From Priapulus caudatus (Eukaryota; Priapulida; Priapulimorpha; Priapulimorphida; Priapulidae): a DNA stretch of 24,095 bases. Within the stretch, counting starts at the first letter, position 1; each line of letters begins with the position of its first letter. The position numbers and the translations under genes are program-made. The stretch is from contig NW_014577994.1 in the NCBI RefSeq assembly GCF_000485595.1, forward strand, positions 70,572 through 94,666. Reading direction: 5' to 3'. Of this stretch, positions 10,281 through 23,979 are shown piece after piece. The notes below the pieces were generated by a model. It was not told where the DNA came from. It ran no database searches and saw only the letters and a list, made by a program, of their open reading frames with translations.

Positions 10281-10361
10281 TAAGTCATCCACTATTTTGG
10301 GCAGTTCGCTGTTTTTGCCCCCCCCCACCTTGTTAAAAAATCCTGGCTACGCCACTGCCCA
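10281..10361 (-). mobile_element. Terminal fragment of a DNA transposon/MITE (GTGGCGTAGCC type)
   Basis: On the minus strand it begins AGTGGCGTAGCCAGGATTTT, followed by a G-run and CAAAAACAGCG. This end type (GTGGCG, then a T-run, then a G-run) is common among transposon ends in marine invertebrate genomes. The other end is not identified. Confidence 0.5.
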
Positions 10362-10514
10362 GTGGGGACAGTAAACGTGTCTGGCTAGACATTTACAGTC
10401 CTCGGCCTGTTTGCACGTGTGTTACTGGCATGCTTCGGTTATGGTGCTCAGCCCTGCTGTAATGCTCTGGTCATTTTCCATATGGGTACTCGACTTCCGT
10501 TTGCAACATTTATA

Positions 10515-10516
10515 TG

Positions 10517-10549
<33 letters not shown>

Positions 10550-10575
10550 GCGCGTGTGTGTGTGCGTACACGTGT
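10515..10575. repeat. (GTGC)n/(GT)n microsatellite
   Basis: About eight GTGC tetramers run into GCGCGC and then GTGTGT. Confidence 0.9.
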
Positions 10576-10904
10576 GTTTGTACTATGCGTGCTTGGTCTT
10601 CGCATCTTGTGTGTCTATGCTATTTGTCGTCGGCCTGCGTGACCGGACTGCTGTGTACAGAGAAAGCAAGTTTCCGTCAACTCTGCTGTATGACGCCCGT
10701 CTATCGATCCTCCAGCACGCCCCGCCGCCGCCGCTGCTGCTGTCGCCGCGAGAGACTCGGCTGCGGGAGCGCAGCAGACGCCGAGACGGGCCGCGCGAAA
10801 TCCGGGCGATCGTTGCCGAGAGGCCGGAGGCTGCAGAACGCAGAATGTTGAGGAGGAGAGGATGCTGAGTAGCGGAGGATTCTGATGTGAGGTAGATGCT
10901 GAGG

Positions 10905-11016
10905 GAGGGATGCTGTGAAGAGGATGCGGAGCGAGGGATGCTGTGAAGAGGATGCGGAGCGAGGGATGCTGTTGAGAGCGTGTGAAGCGAGGGATGTTGT
11001 GGAGGGGTTGTTGAGT
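10905..11016. repeat. 28-bp minisatellite, four copies
   Basis: Units begin GAGGGATG at 10905, 10933, 10961 and 10989, spaced exactly 28 bp apart. The first two are nearly identical and later ones diverge. Confidence 0.85.
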
Positions 11017-12039
11017 AGTGGAGGATGTGGGTGGGAGAATGCGGACCTCATCGGAGCGATAAGGAAACGAACAGCTGCTGATGAATCAGCGAGGGCGTGG
11101 CAGCGAACGGCAGGGGAAAATAATGAATGAGAGATTGACTAAGGGAATGAATGAAATTGGAGAAAAAACGTGAACAGTCGTTGAACTGACCGAAAGGGGA
11201 GGGGGCGAACGAATGACCGTAGAAATAAATAAATGTGTAGATGGCTGTACGAATGGTTATGTAACTGAACGAATCGATGTCTGTTTGTATCTTATAAGAG
11301 AAATTAGTAAGTTTTCGAACTCGTTCTAATTTAGAAAAGTATTGAATATTGCACGGATTTATTTTTGTACGAAATGTATAGAGAATGATTTTTCATAGAT
11401 GACTAGGATTATATTTTATACATTAATAAATACAGCTTATCGGCTAACGTGTTGTTTATCGTGTCGTGTGAGTGTGTGTTGGGCTGCGCTTACTGTAGAG
11501 TGATATTCGCCCTGCTGCCTCGCAGGATTATGGATTGAAGCCACCATACTCGGCTAGCTCGTCCCCAACGTGAGTCATGCTCCCGTGACGAATTAGTTTC
11601 CTGATTTAATGATTTATTCACAGGTCACGGCCGTTCGCCCGTGTAGGTGTGTACCTGCCACTCTATCCGCCGGCTGTGGCACTCTATCGTGGAGCTGCTA
11701 TACGTACCTCACTGAATCGGATTAATTGTGCATACATACATACATACATACATGCATCCATGTTACACAGCTTGGGCGGGCTTGGTTTGAGTTATATAGG
11801 TCATCATGAATTATAATATATATAGTGCGTGCGTGCGTGCGGGTGTTCGTCTCGCGTGCCCCATATTTTCGAACGTATACTACTCGTATCATTTGCACTG
11901 GAATGAAATCCGTAAAAAGAAAAGAAAGAGGGGTAATGCGACAAACAGACAGGTAGAGGGGCCGGCAGGTAGTTAGAGTTAAATTCAGAATTCATTGCTG
12001 GATTGATTGAACGGCGAATTTGATCATAATGTCATAAAA
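11017..12039. other. Intergenic stretch with small repeats only
   Basis: Contains (CATA)n at about 11730-11754 and a (GTGC)n run at about 11826-11841. No gene recognised. Confidence 0.45.
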
Positions 12040-12178
12040 ACCTGTGACAGGGGAAGGAGCAGGAGAGAGAGGGGGAAGAGAGAGCAAGAGGGGTGAGATA
12101 GATTGGGTAGGGGGATGGACGGGTGAACGGACGGACGGACAGGCAGGCAGGCAAGCAGGCAGGCAAGCAGGCAGCTAA
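12040..12178. repeat. Purine-rich tract with GGAC and AGGC repeats
   Basis: GGAGAGAGAGGGGGAAG-type purine tract, then (GGAC)n and (AGGC)n. Confidence 0.8.
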
Positions 12179-12275
12179 GGCCACCACGATATGATTACCT
12201 TTTACGTGTCAAGTATTAATGTTTTGTACGCAGCGTCCTATTTCAATTCGCTTCTATTGATTAATCCCGGCCGTA

Positions 12276-12425
12276 TCCGGACAACTACCCACTGGACAAT
12301 TACCCACTACAGGGCAATTACCGCACCAGGACCAATTACCCACTAGGACAACTACCCCACGGACAACTACCCACAGGACAATTACCCACGCAGGACAATT
12401 ACCCCATCCCCGGACGATTACCCTA
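12276..12425 (-). repeat. GGTGGGTAATTGTCCT minisatellite, minus orientation
   Basis: Nine or so degenerate units reading GGACAATTACCCAC on the plus strand. This is the same unit as the plus-orientation arrays at 14036-14155, 15700-15735 and 15962-16110. Confidence 0.8.
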
Positions 12426-13984
12426 GCCCCCCCCCATCCACACACCGACAGTAATGATGATCTCATCTAACGGATCAAACTTCGTGATTTCATAATTTCA
12501 ACTTCAACATTCGCTGATACTGCCGATATTTTGATTTATTTCGACATTTTCCGATACCCGATATGAAGTTCATACGGCAAAGTACAGGCCTTCACTGCGC
12601 GCATACAGAGAGACAGCAGGGAGCGAAGCGCAAACCAACCAAGCACCGTACACTGTCTATACATTTCTGGGTCGCTAATCACAATGAATAACATCCATTC
12701 ATTTTACGTGCTCTGCCACGCGCCCGCAGTCGCCGGTCGCGTTATCTTGTAGTGTTGTTCTTGTTTATTTCATAAATTATGTTTGTGATACGCGTTATTG
12801 TTAGCACAGCTACAGCTTTGTGCAGATACGCGCTATAGTTTTGGTGATACGCGCATTGCAAATTCGCCGTAATGCAAACTCGCGTAAATCAAGAACAGCA
12901 GCGACGCGACACCCACTTAATTACCTTCGCGTACATTGAGTATACTTTGCCTACGCGACAGTGCTGGCGATACATCGCGCGAGCGTCGCCCCCGCGCCTA
13001 ATCGCTTCGCATGCTGAGTCCATCTGTGCATCCTCACGCTCGGGTATCCTACCATAGGTTCGTTTATCGATTGCCTGAAATTGCAGTCTGCTCCCTCTCG
13101 AGCGGTTGTTAAAATTCGATTTTATTGAATACACTCATTAATGTATAATTGCGATATAATGGAAAAATTATGTGTTTCATAGGTGTCATTATCACTACCT
13201 TATCACATAAAAACAAAATCTTGTATACTTCAGAGATGCAATGATGAAAACAATGATTAAAGCCTCATTTAGACAATTCAGTTATGATTTGAAACTTTAT
13301 TCACAATTCTATCATGTACACAAGCATTCAGATGACATGTTTCATTTTGGCTCTACTGTCTGTTGTATAAACTATTCATTAAGTGAAGAAGGGATGTACA
13401 CATATGCAAATATACAGTACTCCACAGTGGCAGATTACATGACCTTTAAAAGGCAATTTTATATATCACGCTGTGAAAATGACAATTAAGTACGTATTTT
13501 TGGCATAAACTAGTGATGTATTTGCCATGTGGTCAAATTGCTGATAAATATCATAATCCTACTAAATGATAAGCAGGAAAAATGCAGATAGATGACCTTA
13601 AATTAATGCGTCAAATGCACCATCTTTGCATCAAAATAAAAAAGATTTCGTGGGCATGCCCACCCCCCATTCAACACAAGTATTAACACTTTATAAATTT
13701 CTTGTAATCAGTATATCCACTCACGTACACACACACGCAGCACGCACCGCAGCACACGCACGGTCACGGCACACAGCCAGCCACATATACGGCACAAACG
13801 CACAAACAGTTTACATAACATAACGTACATGCGCAAGAGCAAGATCATTTGGATAGACAACATTTCCGTCATTATAGGAGGGGTAGGGGCACTCCCGCCC
13901 CCCCGTCCAATATCCGCCGCTATAATTCTCTGAACACATGGGGTAGGCAATTTCTCCTCTTGTTCTAGACATACATTATGTATT
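12426..13984. other. Intergenic stretch, no gene recognised
   Basis: The sequence around 12790-13020 is CpG-rich and repeats GATACGCG three times. 13130-13620 is AT-rich with an 82-codon frame (13241-13489) that has no known motif. 13725-13800 is CA-rich. Confidence 0.4.
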
Positions 13985-14155
13985 GCAGCGGACAAAATTT
14001 ACGGAAGGGGGAATTTTTCCCATTTATTTGAAGGTTATGGGTGGGTAGATTGTCCTGGCTGGGTAATTGTCTTCTGGTAGGTATTGTGGTGCGGTAGGAT
14101 ATGTCCGTGGTGGGGTATTGTCCTGGTGTTTATTGTCCGGGGTAACTTTGTCCTC
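13985..14155 (+). mobile_element. Composite repeat copy: GCGGACAAAATT flank plus minisatellite
   Basis: The left part GCGGACAAAATTTACGGAAG with GGGGGAATTTT matches the same block at about 15911-15950. It is followed by degenerate GGGTAATTGTCCTGG units. Confidence 0.65.
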
Positions 14156-14712
14156 AGGCGCGATTTAGATGGGGGCACATCCGGCCGTGCCCGCCTTTTG
14201 AACCATACAAAAAAAAATTTTTTTTATTACTTACGGCGGCGGTTTCACAATCTGCGCGCAAAGGCGGATGCCAAATCGCGGTTTTGCATCGCGATCGAAA
14301 CTACCGAGATTATTTACGAAGATGTGAACCATATAATCCCATAAAATGCGATCAGCACACGCGGCTCAAATCTGCAGCTTTTGGACTGCGATTATTTTGA
14401 GAATTAGCGCGCGATTATTTGCGCGTGTGTGCAACGCTCTCGCTTTGGAAATTACGCGGATTTTTTGGCGTGGTGAACGCCGCCGCAATAATCTCCGTGT
14501 ATTCTATCGCATTCATTCAAGCGAGTGAGCATGAGGCATTGCGCAGTGACATCATTCCGAGCAGTGAGCATTGCGCAGTTCTATTAATAGTAATTGACCC
14601 GCTCGCGATACGCGATTATTGTCAGCTGTGTGAACAACGCAGCCAATATCCGCGTGTAATTTCAATCGCGATTAGATCGCGGTTTTCTTGTGTGAACGCG
14701 CTATTATATAGA
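14156..14712. repeat. Old CpG-rich repeat with GCGATTATT and GTGTGAACGC motifs
   Basis: GCGATTATT-like and GTG(T)GAAC(G/A)(A/C)CGC-like phrases recur several times, together with ATCGCG palindromes. AGTGAGCAT...GCATTGCGCAGT occurs twice at 14522-14576. It looks like a decayed transposon, but neither end is defined. Confidence 0.4.
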
Positions 14713-15220
14713 AAAAAATTTACAAAACTTACTAAAATTATATTTTCTCATAATTTCAATGTTGTAATCATGGTTTACAAGATGAGGATTCAGTCAGAAA
14801 TCTGTGACATCGATGACTCCATTTCATGTTAAGCATAACTATTCAAATTTGCAGTCATTCTCTCTGAATTTCCAGGCCACAGAAAACAATCTCAGAGTCA
14901 TTACATAGAATTTGATTTTACAATTGTTAGAGATATATTCTGCTGCAACTGTTATAGTGCATCATGGTATGTAAGCGGATTGTTTCATTAGGGAAGAAAG
15001 TAGCTATTTTATTTTGCTTCTGAATGAACATACTCATACTAATCACAAACATTCTTTCAAGTTTTGCATATATTCGATTAATCAACAAGATGTATGTTGA
15101 ATTGCATACTTTTTTTCTCTAGCTTGCAATAGTTATTTGATATGTAATGTGCTTCTGTATACCGTACAGTGATCATGTCAGAAATATATACAGGTTTAAA
15201 ACATTTCAGTGTAATTTAAA
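14713..15220. other. AT-rich stretch, nothing recognised
   Basis: No coding similarity or clear repeat seen. Confidence 0.4.
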
Positions 15221-15700
15221 TTTCTCGGTACATTTGTCCGGTCTTTGTCCCCCCCGCCCATACGAAAGGCCTGTCACGCCACTGATCAAATTTAACTACA
15301 ATAAATGCTTGCTGGCATATGAAGTAAATACCCTCTACAGTATGCATCCAGATTGCACCATTTAAGCTAAAAAGTGCAAAAGTCCCCCAGGGCGTGTACA
15401 GGGGGGGGTCCAGGGGGTCCGGACCCCTGCCTCGCCAGAAAACGGCATCTGAGGGGGTTAATTTCAAAAATGTTTCGGGGATGGCGCCCCGAACCCCCTT
15501 CGCGTTGCTGCGCAAGTAGGGGGACTGTTAGACCCCCCCCCCGTCGCGAAATCCTGTAACAACGCCCCTGCCCCCTTATTCGCTTTCGACTGGCTCGGTG
15601 GCGCATCCGCTCATCCTCGGCCGGGGTTCATCCGCCGGCCAGCCAATTGACTACATATTGCTCTCATTTGTGCCCCTCTTTTTGAAAATCTTGGATCCGC
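15221..15700. mobile_element. Cluster of G-run/CAG(T/G)GGCG transposon-end fragments
   Basis: At least three ends: AGTGGCGTGACAGGCC with a G-run on the minus strand (15244-15285), a C/G-homopolymer unit with GGTCCAGGGGGTCCGGACCC at 15385-15560, and CAGGGCGGATCCAAGATTTT on the minus strand ending near 15700. Nested fragments of different elements are likely. Confidence 0.5.
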
Positions 15701-15701
15701 C

Positions 15702-15851
15702 CTGATTGTCCCTGGTGGGTAATTGTTCCTGGATAATGTGGTGTGATTTATTTAGATTTTAACGATGCCAGTGGGTGAAACGTAATGACTTCATACGTTC
15801 GAATATTGATTTGTTATATTGTCAGACTCATGGTCTTTTACTCACAGCAGT
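15702..15851 (+). mobile_element. Composite repeat copy: short minisatellite plus right flank
   Basis: Two GGTGGGTAATTGT units lead into GGATAATGTGGTG, then TTTAGATTTTAAC, GTGAAACGTAATGACTTC, CGAATATTGAT and TTTTACTCAC. The same order recurs at 16108-16219. Confidence 0.65.
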
Positions 15852-15910
15852 GCGGTTCGATTTTCGTGTGAGTAATTTGACGGATGTCTAGACCTACTAT
15901 TATGATTTGG

Positions 15911-16219
15911 CAGGCGGACAAAATTATTACGGAAGGGGGAATTTTCCTTATTGGAAGTTAGGCTGGTAATTGTCCTGCGTGGGTAATTGTTGCCTGGTAG
16001 GTATTGATCTCTGGTGGGTAATTGTCCTGGTGGGTATTGGCCCTGGTGGGTAATTGTCCAGGAGGTAATTGTCTGGTGGGGTATGTCCTGGTGGTAATTG
16101 TCCGTGGATAATGTGGTGATTCATTAGATTTTAACAGTGGCCATGCTGCGGTGAAACGTAATGACTTCTTACGTCTCGAATATTGATTGTTATTGTAGAC
16201 TCATCTCATTTTACTCACG
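15911..16219 (+). mobile_element. Composite repeat, fullest copy (left flank, minisatellite, right flank)
   Basis: Left flank GCGGACAAAATTATTACGG; tandem GGTGGGTAATTGTCCT units at 15962-16110; right flank from GGATAATGTGGTGATT to TTTTACTCAC. There is no coding capacity. The left flank, tandem core and right flank layout resembles Helitron-like non-autonomous elements such as bivalve pearl elements (inference). Confidence 0.65.
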
Positions 16220-17112
16220 ACAAAATCGTATAGTGCCAAAGCACAAGATAAACCACTCTCCCAATACATAGCGAGTAGGTCATGGTCGCACAACCGCATG
16301 GTTTTAGGAAGCAGTTCACACGACAGTTCCCGTATGCTGCTGTAGCTGCTCTGGCGACCTGTCGGCTGTGTGCTGTCAGTCAGCTTACTGTTCTGACGTG
16401 TAAATTGCTCCAATCGTTAGTGTAAGCCCGACCTGTCTTCTTCAGATTCCAACGAATACGGAAAGGTGAGAAAACTTCTTTTTGTCGAAATGACATCGTG
16501 AAAGAGTCTGTGCAATCTTTCGTTGTTACCAATGTTAGTACCAGTGGCTGTGTTGTTTGTGCACAGGTGGGGCGTACGTGCCGTGCACTTCACTACTTTG
16601 TGTGCAGATGAGCATTTAAACGGCAATTTTACAGCAAAAGTTATCGAAACTAATGCGAAATAGAGTAGACAGAAGCATTTAATAATTTGATTAATAGATA
16701 CATTAGGTGTTTATTTCGCATTATTTGTTTTGAGACGGTCCAATGAAGAGCCCGTCACTGTACCACTGTCGACACTTTACAACGGCAACTGCACTGTGTA
16801 CAATACTACAGTACATGTAACATCCGATATGAATCATTGCTAATTTGTTGTACACCTGAATGAGAGATTTGAATACAGCTAATTGCATAAAAAATAGTTA
16901 TCTATTACATTATATTTAGAATAATATATATAGTATTAACCATGGTTATCGCATATTATTTTCTATGTATCAAACAGAACACGGAGGCGGGTTTTGCTTC
17001 CCGCTAAAATGGCGGACGTGGCGCTCCATTGCGTAACTACACGTCATTGCACGTGATTTCGCCATAGTGGTTTATCTTGCTGCCTTGGGGCACTATACGA
17101 TCTTGCTCATCA
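16220..17112. other. Intergenic stretch, no confirmed gene
   Basis: A minus-strand frame runs from 16626 to 16201 with one stop near 16415 and no recognised domain. 16640-16980 is AT-rich. At 17007 there is an AAAATGGCGGACGTGG motif in CpG-rich sequence. Confidence 0.4.
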
Positions 17113-17440
17113 CGAGTGCGCGGTTTTCGCTTGAGTAATTTGACGCATGCGTCATTTTACTCAATATCAAACCCGTGTTTGATAATTTTTGAGCTCATGC
17201 GTCATTCTTACTCAACGTGTGCGCGCGCTGAGGTAATTTACTCAAAAGCTAGTACCGCACTAGCGGCATATGCATAAACTCATTTGTGCGCTCCAGTTAT
17301 TGGTTGCGCACAGTCACGTGGATCTGCAATATTCTGAGTAATTTTACTCACGTGTGGCGGGTCGAACGCTGAAAATATACGGCGGAGTATTTTGACCTCG
17401 TGCGTCATTTACTTGAGTAAAATTACTCACGTGTGCGCAC
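17113..17440. mobile_element. Foldback/MITE-like cluster of TGAGTAA palindromes
   Basis: 17131-17164 folds back on itself around the palindrome TGACGCATGCGTCA with TTGAGTAA/TTACTCAA ends. 17166-17184 forms ATCAAAC-CCGT-GTTTGAT. Outer sequence at 17113-17230 is imperfectly inverted. TGAGTAATTTTACTCA (17335-17350) and TGAGTAAAATTACTCA (17414-17429) are followed by CGTGTG in both cases. Confidence 0.6.
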
Positions 17441-18270
17441 GGGGCTTACGCCTCTGATGTACATACGCCTCCCTCCCTCCCGGTGCTAACGTTCGTTTAT
17501 TAAACCGCTGCCGCTGACTAGATTTAGTAATTTCGCATATAAACCTCCATTGTTTCATCGCACGGTGGTCGTTCCACTTTCGTCTGCGCTGCTGGTGACG
17601 TCACATAAGCTGGCCTTTCTGGTTTCCTTCTTCTGGTATCTGAATCATCAACATCTAGCACTCATCTCTGCATGAGAAGCGCTTCTGTCTATTGTTTTGA
17701 GCAGGCGGTTGCGGAAGTAGCTGATTTAACATCGCCGACGTGTCACTATAACCAGGTTATGTAAGTGCACGCGACTTCTGCTTTTACTAATAGAAAACAT
17801 AGTACGATCGTACCGTTAATCGTCAACAAAAATGATACAAGAGTCAAGAGTAGTCACAATTAAAAAGTAACGACAAAAACTAAGTAACTATATACTGCTA
17901 GTAACTTACTTCTGTCGGCACTACTGGTGCTGCTGCTGCTGCTGTTACTGCTGCTGATGTTACTGCTGATGCTGCTAGTAGGTACGTTATTACTAGTACT
18001 AAGGCTAGGATTTCAGATTAACTGTTTTTAAACAACGGCCCGGTTAAGAAGCGCCGGTGATGTCACGTCACGCCACGTCTAACTCCCCCGTAGGTTCACA
18101 ATTAACTTGAATCTGATACCAAGAGCTTGCGATACACATAGGCCTCATTATTTATATTACGGTACAGGTCCCAGGCAGCTCTAAGGAATCTCGGCCTCTG
18201 TAGGCCCTAAAGAACGCGGTGGAATTGATTTTGTAATAGACAGCCATCGGATAATTACGTATAGCCATCA
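17441..18270. other. Intergenic stretch with CRE-like sites and a (CTG)n run
   Basis: TGACGTCA lies at 17596-17603 with a CATATAAACC TATA-like site at about 17536. Imperfect (CTG)n/(CTGATG)n lies at about 17928-17985. No exon is recognised downstream on either strand. Confidence 0.35.
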
Positions 18271-18275
18271 GTCTC

Positions 18276-18490
18276 TCTTTTTTCTTTCTCTCTCTCTCTC
18301 GCGCGCTCTCTCTCTCTCTGTCTCGCGTGCGATCTCTCTCCCTCTCTCGTTCACTCTCATACCTTTTTGTCCCGCTTTCTCTCTATCCCTTATTTGCCTT
18401 TCTCTGTATTCTACTCCTATCTTCTTTTCCCTATTCCCTATCCCTATTCCCTCTATTCTTCCCCTTCTTCTCTCTATTCCTCTTCTTCCT
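18276..18490. repeat. Long pyrimidine (TC)n tract
   Basis: (CT)n with CG interruptions, grading into CCCTATTC-like repeats. Confidence 0.85.
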
Positions 18491-18535
18491 GTGCACTTAA
18501 GCCTGGAATATGCACCCTACATGCACCTACGGACG

Positions 18536-18561
18536 CACGTATACGCACGCACGCAGGCACG

Positions 18562-18631
<70 letters not shown>
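18536..18631. repeat. (CGCA)n then long perfect (CA)n microsatellite
   Basis: ACGCACGCAC units lead into an uninterrupted run of more than 30 CA dinucleotides ending at about 18631. Confidence 0.95.
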
Positions 18632-18635
<4 letters not shown>

Positions 18636-19036
18636 GGTATTTACGCTCATTAAAATCGACCCAGATGAATCAAGAGCGGCGGTGATGAAACATCTGGCGG
18701 ATGCCTCTATGTCATAGCAGGGTTTCTCATCAGGGAAAGTGAAGAGCACTCACTCTCTTACAGGCACCAGCGTGCGGTCACGGAGCTGCAACGCCACTGA
18801 GATGGATGTAAATTGACTTGCCCCAAGAGCGCTGAGAATCGCCATGCGTCATCATCCATCGCTCAGGGGCGTGTACGCCGCGGATGACATACCATCGTGG
18901 AAACATCCGGAACATCCTTTACACGTGACGCTAATCGTACCCACTTATCTATATAGCCACCTACACCTACACCCACATGCACTCATGCACGCAGGCGCGC
19001 ACGCGCACATACACGCACGTACGCCCATACACTCGT
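18632..19036. other. Intergenic stretch, nothing recognised
   Basis: Ends in CAC/CGCA-rich sequence at 18958-19030, just before the foldback element. Confidence 0.4.
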
Positions 19037-19043
19037 ATATAAA

Positions 19044-19130
19044 CAGGAGTTAATAATGACAAATTTTGTCATTATTGTCAATTGTCAATTGTCGATTGTC
19101 AATTGACAAATTTGTCATTATTAACTCCTG
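19044..19130. mobile_element. 87-bp foldback element with 7-bp target duplication
   Basis: Perfect 23-bp inverted arms begin CAGGAGTTAATAATGAC at 19044 and end at 19130. The interior is made of TTGTCAATTG-like palindromic units. The direct repeat ATATAAA flanks it at 19037-19043 and 19131-19137, which marks an insertion. There is no coding capacity. Confidence 0.75.
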
Positions 19131-19137
19131 ATATAAA

Positions 19138-19641
19138 GCATGTAATATCGCATATTTTTAATCGGGGAACTTACGGGGGTGTATGAGAGTACATAATTCC
19201 ACGATCTGCTCTCTACTTCATCGCTCATCGGTGAATATCCATTCTAATTTTTTTCTCTCATTAATTTTACGTACGGACGAATTTGCCTAGGTTAGCATTT
19301 TTAAATCGATTCTATCTCATCCAGAAACTTTGCCGGGTTTCAGGTTAGCTTCACTGCTGCTGGTTCTGTTGTTAAACTTGTGTAAGCGGTTAATGTTTTT
19401 TGGTATACATGAATTTGTGATATACTCGTTGGGGACTTGTGTTCCACATCCATAATTAAACGCATAAGCAATACGAACCGTAAGTAAAATTGCCAACAAA
19501 TTACGTGCGTGCGTTTGTTTGAGAATTACGTTAGTAACTATTGATCCATTATAATTATTCATGTAGTAATTATTCATGCATGTGCATAAAGCATGTTTAC
19601 ACGAAAAAACTGCCCAAGCCGCTATTAAAGTTGCAGAAGAG
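19138..19641. other. AT-rich stretch beyond the alpha-tubulin 3' end
   Basis: A 111-codon minus-strand frame (19317-19652) has no recognisable domain and lies where transcript end and spacer are expected. No gene is assigned. Confidence 0.4.
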
Positions 19642-19647
19642 TTTATT
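19642..19647 (-). promoter_or_regulatory. Candidate alpha-tubulin polyadenylation signal
   Basis: TTTATT on the plus strand reads AATAAA on the minus strand, about 270 nt after the alpha-tubulin stop. It is the first canonical hexamer I found downstream of the stop. Confidence 0.4.
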
Positions 19648-19919
19648 GACAAGAGGTTTCTGATTTAGTTACATGACTTGGCACTGCCATAATCAATTGA
19701 CATCAAATTAAATATCGCAGAAAATTCTAACGAAAAAATCCAAGATGTGCACTGTTAGTGTTAAGAGTGCTTTTACTGAACAAGCAGAAACGACAGATAC
19801 CTCGTTAAATACGAAATCTTATAGAGAAGATTTTCTCGCGTGACTCCCGGGAGATTTTTCGAGATTCCTATAGAGCTGGCACCATCTTTCGGGACAGCGT
19901 CGGATCAAAATGGCGGCCT

Positions 19920-23786
<3,867 letters not shown>

Positions 23787-23789
<3 letters not shown>

Positions 23790-23893
23790 TTTGAATTTTT
23801 GAGAGGTTTAGGCTCTGACACTCCTTTCGGGAAAATTCAGCGGCAAGAGTCTTGACGAAGAGTTGCGTTACGAGCTCTTGTTCAGACGAGTAA
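23787..23893 (-). CDS. TUBA: Alpha-tubulin exon 1: 5' UTR and start codon
   Basis: On the minus strand, CAAAATG|GTAAGT places the start codon (23789-23787) exactly at a consensus donor. This is the usual alpha-tubulin arrangement, in which exon 1 codes only for Met. A is at -3 of the ATG. The upstream limit is estimated from a TATA box about 30 bp higher; only the ATG is coding. Confidence 0.75.
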
Positions 23894-23916
23894 TTTTTAC
23901 GCGAGCGGATCACCGA

Positions 23917-23979
23917 TACTTATACTAGCAGAATCCGGAGGCGGGGCAGGTAGGCGGGGCTAAATTTACGTCCACCAAT
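23917..23979 (-). promoter_or_regulatory. Alpha-tubulin core promoter (TATA, two GC boxes, CCAAT)
   Basis: On the minus strand TATAAGTA lies at 23924-23917, about 130 bp above the start codon. Upstream of it are two GGCGGGGC boxes (23940-23947, 23953-23960; as GCCCCGCC on the coding strand) and an inverted CCAAT box at 23975-23979. Order and spacing suit an RNA polymerase II promoter firing toward lower coordinates. No transcript start is proven. Confidence 0.6.

Noticed and set aside
13241-13489. 82-codon plus-strand frame
   Set aside because: AT-rich region, no motif, no splice or repeat context; likely chance.
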